A stretch of DNA of 64,000 bases, taken from NCBI RefSeq assembly GCF_947489565.1, contig NZ_CANLEA010000002.1, positions 248,001 to 312,000 of the forward strand. Direction: 5' to 3'. Below are positions 18,601 through 27,985 of the stretch, piece by piece (within the stretch, counting starts at the first letter, position 1; every line of letters begins with the position of its first letter). Source of the DNA: an uncultured Kordia sp. (GTDB taxonomy: Bacteria > Bacteroidota > Bacteroidia > Flavobacteriales > Flavobacteriaceae). A model generated the notes under the pieces. It saw nothing but the letters and a program-made list of their open reading frames with translations. It was not told the DNA's origin and searched no databases. The position numbers were made by a program, and so were the translations under genes.

Positions 18601-20567
18601 CCTAAACCATTATTTCCAACAATTAAGTAGCTTAAGTTTGAAGCAAACGATCCAGATTCTTTTCGCATCGTTAATACATCAGCTGGTGCAATGTTCACAC
18701 TACTTGATTCGGTTTGCTCAAACACGGAATTATCATCTCTTGCAATTCCAAATACATTATATCCAAATCCTGCATTTGCTGAACCGTCCCAAATAACCGT
18801 TCCGTTTGTGTCTATATAATCTTCACTCGTTCCTGCATATCCAAAAGCAGATGACATGTTTGTATTACTGTCCCAATTAGCATCATTGGAACCTAAAGTA
18901 ATTCCATATTTTAAAGCTAAATATGTTTCAACTCTTTGAACTTCTGTAGCTGTTAAAGCTCTGTCATAGACAATTACTTCTGCAATATCTCCATTGTAAA
19001 GATATCCTGAGTCAGTATTGTATCCTGCGTTTCCAAAAGTATCTTCATCTCTTCGTGCTCCAATTAATACATCCACATTATTACTACCATTGTTGACACC
19101 ATTATTTGTAAATGCTGGATCATCGATACCGTTAACATTTGTTGTTAATCGAAGTAAAGGATCAGCGTTTGTAGCAACAACTCCAGTGGTTATCTTAGGC
19201 TCATTTAAGGCATATATGGTACCGAATCTTTCAGAAGTACTAATATTATCAGGTCTTCCTAATGTATAATGCACAACTCTATCCGTTGTTCCTAACCATA
19301 ATTGATAATTACGCATACTGTTAGTTCCTTTAGATATTACCGTTCCTGTACTTGCTCCTCCAGAAACAATTACTGACATTATTGTCATCTCTTCTGTTAG
19401 AGGATCAATATCCAATGCAGTAGGGTTTCCTAAGCTTAAGTATTGAGCTCCCGTAAAACGTAATACTGGATTAAAGTTTAATGCATTTGTTACTAATTGA
19501 GCATCTGTAACACCGCCAGAAGTTCCTGTAAATCCGTTTGGTGATTGATCTGTCCAAGAATCAACATCTGTTCCTGTTAATGAGGTTCCAGCATCAGCTT
19601 TTAACCATAATTGTAAGTTTGTAGATATGTTTCCGGGACTTGGTACAGGCACAATACCTGTTCCTTGAATATTAAAGGAATAAGATTGTTCTGCAATATC
19701 GGGATCGTTATTTGATATTATTATTTCTCCTGAAACAGTGGATGCTACTGTGGGCGCAAATTGCACCGTAAACGTTGTGGTTTCTCCGGGCGATAGCGAA
19801 AGATCCGTGGGCTGTGTTAAGATGGAGAAAGCAGCATCACTTCCTACTCCAAAACTTACTGGACTGGCCGGCAAGGTTAAATCTGTTGTATTCCCCACAT
19901 TTTCTATGGTAAATGTCCGAACGACTGTTCCACTTAGTATGGTTGTAGTTCCAAAGTCTGTATGATCAGCAGTTGATGGTACGTTTACAGAACCGTCTAG
20001 TATTTCTACCGCGTTTCCAGAGACATAAATATCTGGAGGCAGCGAAGAACTTGTTATATTGACAATGTAGTCTTCAACTTCTCCATAATCATATCCAGTA
20101 CCTACCACATCACAGGGATCATTTACAGTGTTATCTCCTTGCATTTGCACACGCATTCGTGTGTTTCCAAGAGTTGCTCCTAACGGAACCGTAAAGTTTC
20201 CAGATACAGGCGTTGTAGTATTCGGTGAATCGTTATACACAAATTCTCCAGAATCAAAGAAATCTCCATCTTGATTGTAGTCAATCCAAACACCGATTCC
20301 TTCGTTGTATGGACCTCCAAATCCTGCTGGCCAAAATTTTGTGATGGTTATTGTGTAGTTTGTACTTATCTCCAAATCTGTTGGAGTTACACCGGTAAAA
20401 TCTGTGTATCCAGTTGCTGGTGTAGCTGGACTGGAATTATCCAAAGTATTTAATTGTACTCTACTTATATATTCGGCGGTTGGATCACCCGCCGCAGAAG
20501 TACAATATTGTGCACTAGCGTAAGTAAAGGAAAGCAATAAAGCTAATAATGAGTAGGTTTTTTTCAT
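15660..20567 (-). CDS. Giant secreted multidomain protein, T9SS cargo
   Basis: 1635 residues. Signal peptide 1-19 (MKKTYSLLALLLSFTYASA-Q). Residues 22-172 form a GEVED domain, with the DYGEVEDY hallmark at about 160. Residues 178-305 are a choice-of-anchor D (Ig-like) domain with DFGTTTILSGTVVRTFTIEN. Residues 315-560 form a concanavalin-like block ending in GDIAEVIVYDRALTATEVQRVE. A second LamG-type domain starts near 760 (ALFFDGVDDY). A beta-rich region follows. The last 80 residues are a type A sorting domain (NNTNFELDQIDIHSILGQK to SGIYVISIYSEAGKISKKLVIQ), so the protein should leave by the type IX system and be cleaved at the surface. Likely adhesin or surface matrix protein; ligand unknown. 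Monocistronic, with its own terminator. Confidence 0.92.
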   Translation of the reverse strand: MKKTYSLLALLLSFTYASAQYCTSAAGDPTAEYISRVQLNTLDNSSPATPATGYTDFTGVTPTDLEISTNYTITITKFWPAGFGGPYNEGIGVWIDYNQDGDFFDSGEFVYNDSPNTTTPVSGNFTVPLGATLGNTRMRVQMQGDNTVNDPCDVVGTGYDYGEVEDYIVNITSSSLPPDIYVSGNAVEILDGSVNVPSTADHTDFGTTTILSGTVVRTFTIENVGNTTDLTLPASPVSFGVGSDAAFSILTQPTDLSLSPGETTTFTVQFAPTVASTVSGEIIISNNDPDIAEQSYSFNIQGTGIVPVPSPGNISTNLQLWLKADAGTSLTGTDVDSWTDQSPNGFTGTSGGVTDAQLVTNALNFNPVLRFTGAQYLSLGNPTALDIDPLTEEMTIMSVIVSGGASTGTVISKGTNSMRNYQLWLGTTDRVVHYTLGRPDNISTSERFGTIYALNEPKITTGVVATNADPLLRLTTNVNGIDDPAFTNNGVNNGSNNVDVLIGARRDEDTFGNAGYNTDSGYLYNGDIAEVIVYDRALTATEVQRVETYLALKYGITLGSNDANWDSNTNMSSAFGYAGTSEDYIDTNGTVIWDGSANAGFGYNVFGIARDDNSVFEQTESSSVNIAPADVLTMRKESGSFASNLSYLIVGNNGLGETIQTTTLPQRTAGMLNKIWHAHESATDVGTVELEFDMSSSGLTNLDDLELYIADDTSFAAYENFTGTNVGGVLTFTGINLEDGQYFTLAEPQTVTGASALFFDGVDDYAEEKSPVTVGLTDYTVMGWIRNPGQAFATADRDILGVEGQFRFYLSGGLLSIQEGQTGGTPRAGTGTLTDWVHFAIVTDTGSGRANFYLNGFLIGGGGIDPLPSNPNPLRMGTFDDLNFFTGFIDEVRVFDVALTEDQLREMVHQEIEQNGSNVRGSVIPKDIEDFTSGANVAWSSLVAYYDMSSITGNRVLDVTGNSSNLFIKNMSTIAPQTAPMPYISVADGNWTDDATWEFGTVWDTPSANSINWSIVQIRNNVTASADYSTLGLTVDTGATLTFTGTNPVVTNTAPYTVTNGTGFELINTWYTELDGIIDLNGESQFRQTERSDLAVSSAGYVERDQQGTSNRYTYNYWSSPVSAINTTANNQDFTLASILSDGTNPSAPGTITWTAPANADGATSPFTISTRWIYKFVNGADEDYDAWQFVQQTGNISPGEGYTMKGVSALDELEEQNYVFRGKPNNGVITVGPLDDTNIYLVGNPYLTALDANEFINDNIANDATTGTLFFWEHWGGGTHTLLDYQGGYATYTLGGGVSALSHPTVDQTGSGIKTPRRFVPVGQGFFVQGDSNAGNGVTTTVEFNNTQRGNSAGLVRENPSSVLSIFVRDGADETIDPGMFENTENTSAESSDPEFDSEPTPANIRRDNRQKIRLGYRNTEGFHRQILLTFDRKATDGIDLGYDGESIGATEDDMYWALEGEKYVIQTVENYFDDREVALGFASEIPGGGTVMIDALENISNTIGIYIKNNYTGATHNLRESDFQIDVTSGETNDKYSLVFKPEDVLSINNNILENGIIMYTDSKTEEIVITNNTNFELDQIDIHSILGQKIITITEGIEEKTIRIPIDDAASGIYVISIYSEAGKISKKLVIQ

Positions 20568-20737
20568 AATCTTAAAGCATTTAAGGCAAGGTAAATTTCT
20601 TCAATTTTAAATTTTTTTATTGTTTCATGGGCATTTAATCCATTAATTTAGATGAAATCTACGAATTTGTCGATATAAAAGTCATAAAATTTCAAAAAGG
20701 GTGATTTTCCGTAATATATTTCTTTCGTATTTTTCGA

Positions 20738-23158
20738 CTAAAAATTATAATTGAAGCCTAAAATCAAGTTTCTTCCAGGAGAAGTGATGCCTGACGAATA
20801 AACTCTGTAACGTTGATCCGTTATATTTTCAAGAGAAGCTGTTAAGTTTATTTTTTCAGTAATTTCAAAGTTAGATTTTGCATTTACAGTGACCCAAGAT
20901 GGTGAATATGGATTTCCGTTTTCGTCTGTTGCATAAAGATATGCTTTGCTTCTTTCTGTCGGTGCTAAATTTTCAAACCGTATGGAACTATTGAAGTTTG
21001 TAGAAAGGTCCAAATTCCATCGATCATTTTTATATATGAAGTGTATGTTTCCAAAAATCGGCGACACATGTCTTAACGGAACTTTTGTTCCATCAGCCTG
21101 CTCTTCTTCTCCGTGAGGAATTGTTAAGTCGGCCGTAATTTTTGTCTTCTTATCAAATTTCGCTGAAAAGCCAAATTCAAAACCATAGGTATATACTTTG
21201 GAAGCATTTTGAATTGCTTGCACATTGCTCAATTCGCCATTGTATATGATTTCTGTTTCGCCATTTAGGTTAAAGTCCTTACGAATGAGCGCATCGTCCA
21301 ATAATGTGTAGAACGTGTTAAAACTTAAGTCAAAACTATTTCCTATTCTTTTTTGAATTCCAAATTCGACACTATACGCATGCTCTGGAGTTAGATTTGG
21401 ATTTGGCACTACAACAGATCCTGGTTCAGAATCAAATACTTTACCAATATCATCAATATTTGGCGCTCTAAACGCAGTACCGAGATTCGCTGTAATTTGC
21501 CAGTTTTTAGGCAACCAACTAAATCCTATGCTTCCCGTGAATGCGCCTGTATTTGTGCTTGCTTCTGTAAATGGAAATGGAAAGAATGTGGTGTCAAAAT
21601 CTGTATCAATTAGAATGTGATTGTATCGCAATCCTGACTGAAGTGTAAATTTAGGATTCGGTTTATACTCTAAGCTCGCATACGCTGCCATGGACTGCCA
21701 TGTAGCGCCATCTGGATAACGAGAAGCGGCATCTGTGATTTGTTCTGTAGTGACATTTCTGTCAAATCCGTCTGAATGTACTTTGTTGTAGACATATTCT
21801 AAACCGTAAAATGTTTTGATTTGTGGGTTGAATCGTTTTTCAAAATCTAAACTAGAAGATATTGCATCTACTTTTTCTTTAGTTACATTGAGAATAACAT
21901 CTTGGAAGTTCCGTTTGTTTCTACTTTCTTCGAATCTTTGGTAAGCGTTGGTAAATTTTACGTTGTCGTAATAGGTATTGTTTCCTTTTTTCTGGATTTG
22001 AAAATTCCCCATAAGCCATCGTTGCGGTCCATAAAACCAATCGCCATATCGCAGTGCTCCGTCTCTGTATTGTATGAGACGATCGTAGCGTGGAAAGTTT
22101 GATGTAGCCGAATAATGCAAGCCTAAATCAAATTCCCAGATATCATCAGATACTAATCTGATACGTTGCGCTAAGTTGATTTGACTGTATCCTGTAAAGC
22201 GTTGATTTATTGGATTTGCATTTGCGACAACAGTATCTTCTCCATTGATATTTGCCACAAACTCTGGACGAAGGTATTCATCTCTACCATTTTTCCCCAT
22301 TCGTAAATCGTCAAAATCACTATAACTTACACTGGTTAGAAATGCCCATTTTCTGAGTCCAACATTAATATCAAAATGACCTGTTTTTTCTGTATTTGCA
22401 GAAGCGTAACGCACGTTTGCATTTCCTGAGACCAGCATTTTTTCATTCCACGAAAGTTTTGGTCTTTTTGTATAAAAATTCATGACACCACCAATGGCAT
22501 CACTTCCATAAATAACTGATCCTGGACCTAATATCACTTCCGTATTGTTTACATTGAAAGGATCTATTGAGATGACATTTTGGACATTTCCGCCACGAAA
22601 TATGGCATTATTCATTCGCACACCATCTACCGAAAGCAGTAATCTATTTGTAGAAAATCCTCTAATCATAGGACTTCCTCCACCTAGTTGACTTTTTTGG
22701 ACAAATACTTTTCCACTTCGTTCTAATAAATCGGCTGCCGTTTGTGGTGATGAGTACAAGATTTGTTTACTATCAATGCTGACTATCTTTTTTGGAACTT
22801 CTTTTTTGTTTTGCTGCCATTTGGAAACTGAAATTACAATTTTAGACAGTTCTGCCGTTCTTTTGACTAGATAGACAATATTTTTGTTTTCGAGAATTTG
22901 TTGTTTTGTGAAAGTTACGGGCAAGTAGGAAATGTGCTGAAACGTAATTTTTTCTTCTTCAGAAAATATAGAAATATCTATGTTACCTCTCGCATTTGTA
23001 ATTCCTCCTTTAGACTGTTCGGCATTATATACATTTACGTTAGAAATGTTTCTATCGTTTACGATATCTTTTACTTGAATTTCTTGACCAAAAAGGACTT
23101 GGGAAAAAATAAAAGAGATTATACCGACAATGCCTTTTATTTTATTTGAATACTTCAT
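20738..23158 (-). CDS. TonB-dependent outer-membrane receptor
   Basis: 806 residues from the ATG at 23156-23158, which opens a signal peptide (MKYSNKIKGIVGIISFIF...FGQ); a longer frame adds 27 codons that overlap recO. The N-terminal 80 residues are a carboxypeptidase-regulatory-like domain typical of Bacteroidota receptors. The plug follows (AADLLERSGKVFVQKSQLGG, then PMIRGFSTNRLLLSVDGVRMN, then GPGSVIYGSDAIGGVMNF), then the 22-strand barrel ending in ILGFNYNF with a terminal Phe. No SusD partner is adjacent. Substrate unknown; the plug layout recalls haem, colicin or vitamin receptors rather than SusC. It overlaps the 3' end of recO by 17 bp, implying co-transcription with porZ and recO. 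Confidence 0.93.
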   Translation of the reverse strand: MKYSNKIKGIVGIISFIFSQVLFGQEIQVKDIVNDRNISNVNVYNAEQSKGGITNARGNIDISIFSEEEKITFQHISYLPVTFTKQQILENKNIVYLVKRTAELSKIVISVSKWQQNKKEVPKKIVSIDSKQILYSSPQTAADLLERSGKVFVQKSQLGGGSPMIRGFSTNRLLLSVDGVRMNNAIFRGGNVQNVISIDPFNVNNTEVILGPGSVIYGSDAIGGVMNFYTKRPKLSWNEKMLVSGNANVRYASANTEKTGHFDINVGLRKWAFLTSVSYSDFDDLRMGKNGRDEYLRPEFVANINGEDTVVANANPINQRFTGYSQINLAQRIRLVSDDIWEFDLGLHYSATSNFPRYDRLIQYRDGALRYGDWFYGPQRWLMGNFQIQKKGNNTYYDNVKFTNAYQRFEESRNKRNFQDVILNVTKEKVDAISSSLDFEKRFNPQIKTFYGLEYVYNKVHSDGFDRNVTTEQITDAASRYPDGATWQSMAAYASLEYKPNPKFTLQSGLRYNHILIDTDFDTTFFPFPFTEASTNTGAFTGSIGFSWLPKNWQITANLGTAFRAPNIDDIGKVFDSEPGSVVVPNPNLTPEHAYSVEFGIQKRIGNSFDLSFNTFYTLLDDALIRKDFNLNGETEIIYNGELSNVQAIQNASKVYTYGFEFGFSAKFDKKTKITADLTIPHGEEEQADGTKVPLRHVSPIFGNIHFIYKNDRWNLDLSTNFNSSIRFENLAPTERSKAYLYATDENGNPYSPSWVTVNAKSNFEITEKINLTASLENITDQRYRVYSSGITSPGRNLILGFNYNF

Positions 23159-23861
23159 GTAACACTTCCATTGATTTTGGTTCCCTAAATCCCTGCAAAT
23201 GTAATTTAAAATATTGAATGAATATTGCAAGAATTTCATTTCTTCTTAACGAAGATAACATTATACTATTTTGCTCATCAAATTTTATGCCTAATAGCTG
23301 TTTAAAATACGTTAAATTTTCACCTGTAACACATTCATTCATGGTACTCTGATCAAAAAATTGACCTTCTTGTAAGTCAAAATACGCCTTATGAATATGC
23401 TTTGTTTCTGGAAAAAACCCAAAATACTTCGTTAAGTGCGTTAAAAACACCAAATGAAAGTTCGCAATTTCATCATTCATATCAAGCCATTGTAGCGCAT
23501 TTTCTATAAATTGAAATAATGCGTCGTTTTTTTCTTCTTCTTGAATGGCATAATTGAGTATTTCCGATAAGAATAATACAATAGAACTTTTGGCAATTTG
23601 TGTATGGATAGACGTGTACGGATATACCGTTTTAACGTCCTTTATATACTCTAAACTCCCTTTGTTTTTGTGATTGGCAACGATTTCTAGCTGCATCAAT
23701 GGTTGAAAGTAAGCAATTTTTAATTTGCCCTTTTTTGATTTTAGAATGCCGCGAAGCAAGTAACTTTTAATGCCATCTGAAGCAGTAAAACACTTTGCTA
23801 TAACACCAGCATCTCCATATTTTATGGTAGAAATTACAATAGCTTTTGTTGTAACTAGCAT
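23142..23861 (-). CDS. recO: DNA repair protein RecO
   Basis: Recombination mediator that, with RecR, loads RecA onto SSB-coated single strands and anneals complementary strands. The 239 residues show the N-terminal OB-fold (MLVTTKAIVISTIKYGDAGVIAKCFTASDGIKSYLLRGI) and a helical C-terminal domain. No CxxC zinc-finger pairs are visible in the C-terminal part, unlike Deinococcus RecO. The start is 2 bp after the porZ stop and the end overlaps the TonB receptor, so the three form one operon. Confidence 0.93.
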   Translation of the reverse strand: MLVTTKAIVISTIKYGDAGVIAKCFTASDGIKSYLLRGILKSKKGKLKIAYFQPLMQLEIVANHKNKGSLEYIKDVKTVYPYTSIHTQIAKSSIVLFLSEILNYAIQEEEKNDALFQFIENALQWLDMNDEIANFHLVFLTHLTKYFGFFPETKHIHKAYFDLQEGQFFDQSTMNECVTGENLTYFKQLLGIKFDEQNSIMLSSLRRNEILAIFIQYFKLHLQGFREPKSMEVLHEVFK

Positions 23862-23863
23862 TG

Positions 23864-26173
23864 TTAACGAACAATCATCACTTTCGTGACTTTGGTTTCA
23901 GTACCATCTGCACTTGCTATTAAAATAAGATATACACCTGAAGCAACCTTGTGTCTTCCGAAAGCAGTTAAATCCCAAAGTAGAGTTCCACCTTCCGAGG
24001 TAGTTTCAAATACTAGATTTCCTTCGATGTCCGTTATTTTTACATTTGCATTATTGGTTAAACCAGAAATTGTCAAATCGCCACTATAGCCTGGTCGTAC
24101 CGGATTTGGATATGCAAATACATTATCTAAGGTTTCTTTTGGAGCAGTTGCAGTTCCTTGAAAAGATAATAATCCTTTTGCCGTAGCAATGTAAACGCGT
24201 CCAGATTCTGAATCAATTTCAATATTGTTTACCGTATTTGTTGGTAATGGCGAATTATCTTTTGTAAAATGCGCTAGCGTTTCTGTAGCATCTGGTGACA
24301 TATAAAATACACCCGAAGCCGACGTTGCAATCCATTTATTGTTAGAACCATCTACTTCAATATCCGTCACCGTTTGTTCAAATAGTAATTCTTTTGGCAC
24401 ACCATCATCATCTACAATAATGATATCGTTTGATTGCGGATCATCATCTTCAAAAATTCCTTCTGCACCAAAGTACACACGAATCCCTTTCACTGTTCCA
24501 ATCCACAAGTTTCCAGATTTATCAATGCGCACAGCTCGCACATCGGTTGTTGGTAAGTTTCCGGATTCTTCTTCACTTATAGCCGTAAATTGAGAACCTT
24601 CACTACGTGTTTCATCAAAAGCCAATACTCCATGTGATTGTGTTGCAATGAATTTTATATTGTTGTCACTGATTTCTACTTTAGAGAGTCCATTTTCACC
24701 AAAAACAGGATCACTAATAGCTTCTGATATTGAATATGAATCCCATTGTCCGCCACTTCGTAAGACTTTGATTCCGTTTTCTATTTTAGAGTTTAATACC
24801 CAAAGATCGCCATTGGCATCAAATCGTGTTTCTCCAATTCGGATGTCAATGTAGGTTGGAATTCCAATATCTAGCGATTCTAAGTCACTATTGGTTGTAT
24901 TTAGAATTTCGACAGGTACATTATCTTCAATTTTTAATATTCCTGAAAAGAAAGAACTTAAAAATACTTCGTTTACGTTGGACGGATTTACCGTAGCATG
25001 CACAATACTTTTTGCATCAAAATCTGGTGAGTATGGAATGTTTACCCACGCCATGTCTTGCAGGTGACTTACACCTCTATCGTCAAGTGGATACGGATCG
25101 TATCCGGCTGTATAATCACCATACACAACCCACAATTCATTCGGAATTGCCGTAATAGAAAATGTATTATTTAATAAAGGACCATCAGGTAATATTGGGT
25201 TTGCCGTCATTGGCATAGGAAACGAAGTTTCTAAAATTCCTTCGGTTTCTGTCCCTAAGTATAGTTTATTGCCTATAAGTAAGGCGGAATTGAATTCAAG
25301 TTCTGGATATTCATCTAAAGACTGCACACCAACTACTTCATTGAGTTCTGTATCGTATACATGTACTTCTTGATCATGCGCTACAATCATATAGTTTTCC
25401 GTGACTTTAAAGTCTTCCGTAAACGTAGCATATTGTGGAATTTGAGATAGAAATGAAAAACCTGTTCCATTAAATCGAAACATTCTTCTAGTTAGAGAAA
25501 GCGCATATAACTCTTCGCCAAACGCGATAACTCCTCGCCAGTTAGATGAATTGACACGTTCCCATTCTTCAAAATCAATTAAATTATCATTGTCCACAAT
25601 GGCTCTAAACATTCCTATTTCTGTAGCTGCATAAATGTATTCTCCAAAAATGGTCGTTTGACGTACTTCGATTTGACTTCCGTTTGGTCCAATAAAATAC
25701 GTATCTCCAAATTCTAAGGCATTGATATCATATAAAGAGATTCCAAAATCGGTAGCAATGTATAGTATGCTGTTATATTCTAATATATGATTGATGTTTT
25801 TTTGATTTGGCGGAATTGTTGGTTTGTCAACAATATCAACCACTTTGTTTATTTCCTCAGTCGTTGGATCAAATACTTCCAAAAGTCCATTGCTGTAACC
25901 AAGCACATATTTATCGCCAGATTGACTGTAATACGCAGTACTTATTTCTTCTCCAGAAAGTCCATTGATAGTAGAATACTTGGAAATTTCATTTGTTTGC
26001 AAGTCATAGGTAAAAAATGAATTATCACAAGCTCCATAAATTTTGTCGGAACTCTGCGATATATCGATCACATTGTTATAGGAATAATGTCCTAACCAGG
26101 AATTGTTTGCAGATTGTCCATGTACCGAAACGTAACTTATTAGAAGTAGCAAATACAAAAAACTTTTCTTCAT
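23864..26173 (-). CDS. porZ: PorZ, type IX secretion beta-propeller component
   Basis: 769 residues from the ATG at 26171-26173, the only start that opens a proper signal peptide (MKKSFLYLLLLISYVSVHGQ). Residues 25 to about 650 form repeated beta-propeller blades of the two-component-regulator type (e.g. GNLWIGTVKGIRVYF, NKWIATSASGVFYM, GRVYIATAKGLLSF), with a hallmark start NSWLGHYSYNNVIDIS. The last 85 residues are a type A C-terminal domain (VFAYPNPVRPGYSGDLTISG to VTKVMIVR). In Porphyromonas, PorZ sits on the surface with the PorU sortase and takes part in attaching anionic LPS to cargo. Linkage to recO supports the call. Other T9SS genes are not in this window. Confidence 0.88.
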   Translation of the reverse strand: MKKSFLYLLLLISYVSVHGQSANNSWLGHYSYNNVIDISQSSDKIYGACDNSFFTYDLQTNEISKYSTINGLSGEEISTAYYSQSGDKYVLGYSNGLLEVFDPTTEEINKVVDIVDKPTIPPNQKNINHILEYNSILYIATDFGISLYDINALEFGDTYFIGPNGSQIEVRQTTIFGEYIYAATEIGMFRAIVDNDNLIDFEEWERVNSSNWRGVIAFGEELYALSLTRRMFRFNGTGFSFLSQIPQYATFTEDFKVTENYMIVAHDQEVHVYDTELNEVVGVQSLDEYPELEFNSALLIGNKLYLGTETEGILETSFPMPMTANPILPDGPLLNNTFSITAIPNELWVVYGDYTAGYDPYPLDDRGVSHLQDMAWVNIPYSPDFDAKSIVHATVNPSNVNEVFLSSFFSGILKIEDNVPVEILNTTNSDLESLDIGIPTYIDIRIGETRFDANGDLWVLNSKIENGIKVLRSGGQWDSYSISEAISDPVFGENGLSKVEISDNNIKFIATQSHGVLAFDETRSEGSQFTAISEEESGNLPTTDVRAVRIDKSGNLWIGTVKGIRVYFGAEGIFEDDDPQSNDIIIVDDDGVPKELLFEQTVTDIEVDGSNNKWIATSASGVFYMSPDATETLAHFTKDNSPLPTNTVNNIEIDSESGRVYIATAKGLLSFQGTATAPKETLDNVFAYPNPVRPGYSGDLTISGLTNNANVKITDIEGNLVFETTSEGGTLLWDLTAFGRHKVASGVYLILIASADGTETKVTKVMIVR

Positions 26174-26280
26174 CTGTCTATTTTTATTTTTTATGCTCTT
26201 TTGATAGAACTTGCGCATTTATCTTTGAATACTTTACCTCAACTAAGGTGTTGGCGGTTTCTTATTTTAAAATAATTCAC

Positions 26281-26288
26281 CAAATATA
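26281..26288 (-). promoter_or_regulatory. Candidate -7 element for porZ-recO-TonB receptor
   Basis: Minus strand TATATTTG matches TAnnTTTG, about 108 bp upstream of the porZ ATG. No TTG was found at the ideal -33 spacing. Confidence 0.35.
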
Positions 26289-26333
26289 TTTAATAATAAC
26301 GTAAATGAATTGGTTATCATATATTATTGTCAT

Positions 26334-26370
26334 AAAAAAAGCTTTCTACCATTATGGCAGAAAGCTTTTT
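26334..26370 (-). terminator. Terminator after gdhA
   Basis: AAAAAGCTTTCT paired with AGAAAGCTTTTT, with an inner CC/GG pair, then T-run on the minus strand. It lies 20 bp past the gdhA stop at 26392 and upstream of the porZ promoter. Confidence 0.88.
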
Positions 26371-26391
26371 GATATAATTTTAGATTTTTAA

Positions 26392-27735
26392 TTACACAAC
26401 TCCTTGTGCAATCATAGCATCGGCTACCTTTACAAAACCAGCAATGTTGGCTCCTTTCACATAATCGATAAATCCGTTTTCATCTTTTCCGTATTCTTCA
26501 CAAGCTTGGTGAATTTCACTCATGATTTGCTTTAATTTAGCATCAACTTCTTCACGTGTCCAGTTGTAACGTAATGAGTTTTGCGTCATTTCTAAACCAG
26601 AAGTTGCCACTCCACCAGCATTTGAAGCTTTTCCTGGAGCAAATAATATCTTGTTGTTTAAGAATACTTCTATAGCTTCTGGAGTAGAAGGCATGTTTGC
26701 TCCTTCACTCACACAAATACAACCATTACTTACTAATGTTTGCGCTTCCTCTCCATCTAATTCGTTTTGAGTTGCACATGGCAATGCTACATCACAGGCA
26801 ACACTCCAAGGTCTTTCTCCTTTGTGGAAAGTTGCTGAAGGATATTTTTCTGCGTATTCGTGAATTCTTCCTCTTTTTACATTTTTAAGCTCCATGATAA
26901 ATGCTAATTTCTCAGCATCAATTCCGTCAGCATCATGAATGTATCCTGAAGAATCAGACATCGTCACTACTTTTCCACCTAATTCTGTTGCTTTTTCAGC
27001 AGCGTATTGCGCTACATTTCCAGAACCAGAGACAGTTACTGTTTTTCCTTCAAAAGATGTTCCTCTTGTTCCTAACATACTTTGTGCAAAGTATACGTTT
27101 CCGTATCCTGTAGCTTCTGGACGAATTAAAGATCCTCCCCAAGTAATTCCTTTACCTGTAAGAACTCCTGTAAATTCGTTTCTTAATTTCTTATACATTC
27201 CAAACATATATCCAATCTCACGACCACCGACACCTATATCTCCGGCAGGAACGTCTGTGTTTGGTCCAATATGTCTGAATAACTCTGACATAAATGCTTG
27301 ACAGAAACGCATAATTTCTAAATCAGATTTTCCTTTTGGATTAAAATCCGATCCACCTTTTCCACCTCCCATAGGAAGTGTTGTTAAGCTATTTTTAAAT
27401 ACTTGCTCAAATGCTAAAAATTTAAGAATACTTAAGTTTACACTTGGGTGAAAACGCAATCCACCTTTATAAGGTCCAATAGCGGAATTCATTTCAATTC
27501 TATATCCGCGATTTACTTGAGTTTCTCCACTATCATCTACCCATTGAACTCTGAACATAATTACACGCTCAGGTTCTACCATTCTCTCAAGAATTTTAGT
27601 TCCTATATACTTTTCCTTACCTTCTATATAAGGGATTACAGCTTCTGCAACTTCCTGAACTGCTTGTAAAAATTCAGATTCATGTCCGTTTGTCTGCTTT
27701 ACCAAGTCTAAAAAGTCTTTTACTTTTGCTTCCAT
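26392..27735 (-). CDS. gdhA: Glutamate dehydrogenase, hexameric NADP type
   Basis: Makes glutamate from 2-oxoglutarate and ammonium with NADPH (reversible). The 447-residue length is that of small hexameric GDHs. The catalytic region is PMGGGKGGSDFNPKGKSD (about 119-136), with the active-site Lys in GGGKGG. The dinucleotide fold GSGNVAQYAAEKATELG begins near 236. KGGLRFHP and the C-terminal NAGGVATSGLEMTQNS are intact. NADP preference is inferred from similarity to the anabolic type. Monocistronic, with a promoter and terminator of its own. Together with gltBD and amtB it gives both ammonium assimilation routes in one window. Confidence 0.96.
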   Translation of the reverse strand: MEAKVKDFLDLVKQTNGHESEFLQAVQEVAEAVIPYIEGKEKYIGTKILERMVEPERVIMFRVQWVDDSGETQVNRGYRIEMNSAIGPYKGGLRFHPSVNLSILKFLAFEQVFKNSLTTLPMGGGKGGSDFNPKGKSDLEIMRFCQAFMSELFRHIGPNTDVPAGDIGVGGREIGYMFGMYKKLRNEFTGVLTGKGITWGGSLIRPEATGYGNVYFAQSMLGTRGTSFEGKTVTVSGSGNVAQYAAEKATELGGKVVTMSDSSGYIHDADGIDAEKLAFIMELKNVKRGRIHEYAEKYPSATFHKGERPWSVACDVALPCATQNELDGEEAQTLVSNGCICVSEGANMPSTPEAIEVFLNNKILFAPGKASNAGGVATSGLEMTQNSLRYNWTREEVDAKLKQIMSEIHQACEEYGKDENGFIDYVKGANIAGFVKVADAMIAQGVV

Positions 27736-27784
27736 AAACGAAGTTTGATTAACAAATTTTTATTAATATCATTATTTGACCCTA

Positions 27785-27792
27785 CAAATATA
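27785..27792 (-). promoter_or_regulatory. Candidate -7 element for gdhA
   Basis: Minus strand TATATTTG (TAnnTTTG), 50 bp upstream of the gdhA ATG. The -33 TTG is not evident; a poly-T/poly-A tract lies there. Confidence 0.45.
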
Positions 27793-27944
27793 CATTTAAT
27801 TAAAAAAAAACACCTTTTTTTTTATAATTTGATAATTTCAACCTTAAATAAAATTCATCTACCATTTATCTATTACACCATGCATCTTATAGATAATAAA
27901 GATTAGATAATACACTTTTTGTTTTTTTGTTTTAAGGGTTTTTA

Positions 27945-27952
27945 TATATTTG
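27945..27952 (+). promoter_or_regulatory. Candidate -7 element for the THC0290_0291 family gene
   Basis: TATATTTG, 33 bp before the ATG at 27986, with TTTG copies 15 and 23 bp upstream in a T-rich tract. Confidence 0.5.
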
Positions 27953-27985
27953 CTGTATAGCCTCATATAAATACTGGTTTATAAC

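Noticed and set aside
26939-27301. 120-codon frame opposite gdhA
   Set aside because: Shadow of the conserved gdhA coding strand.
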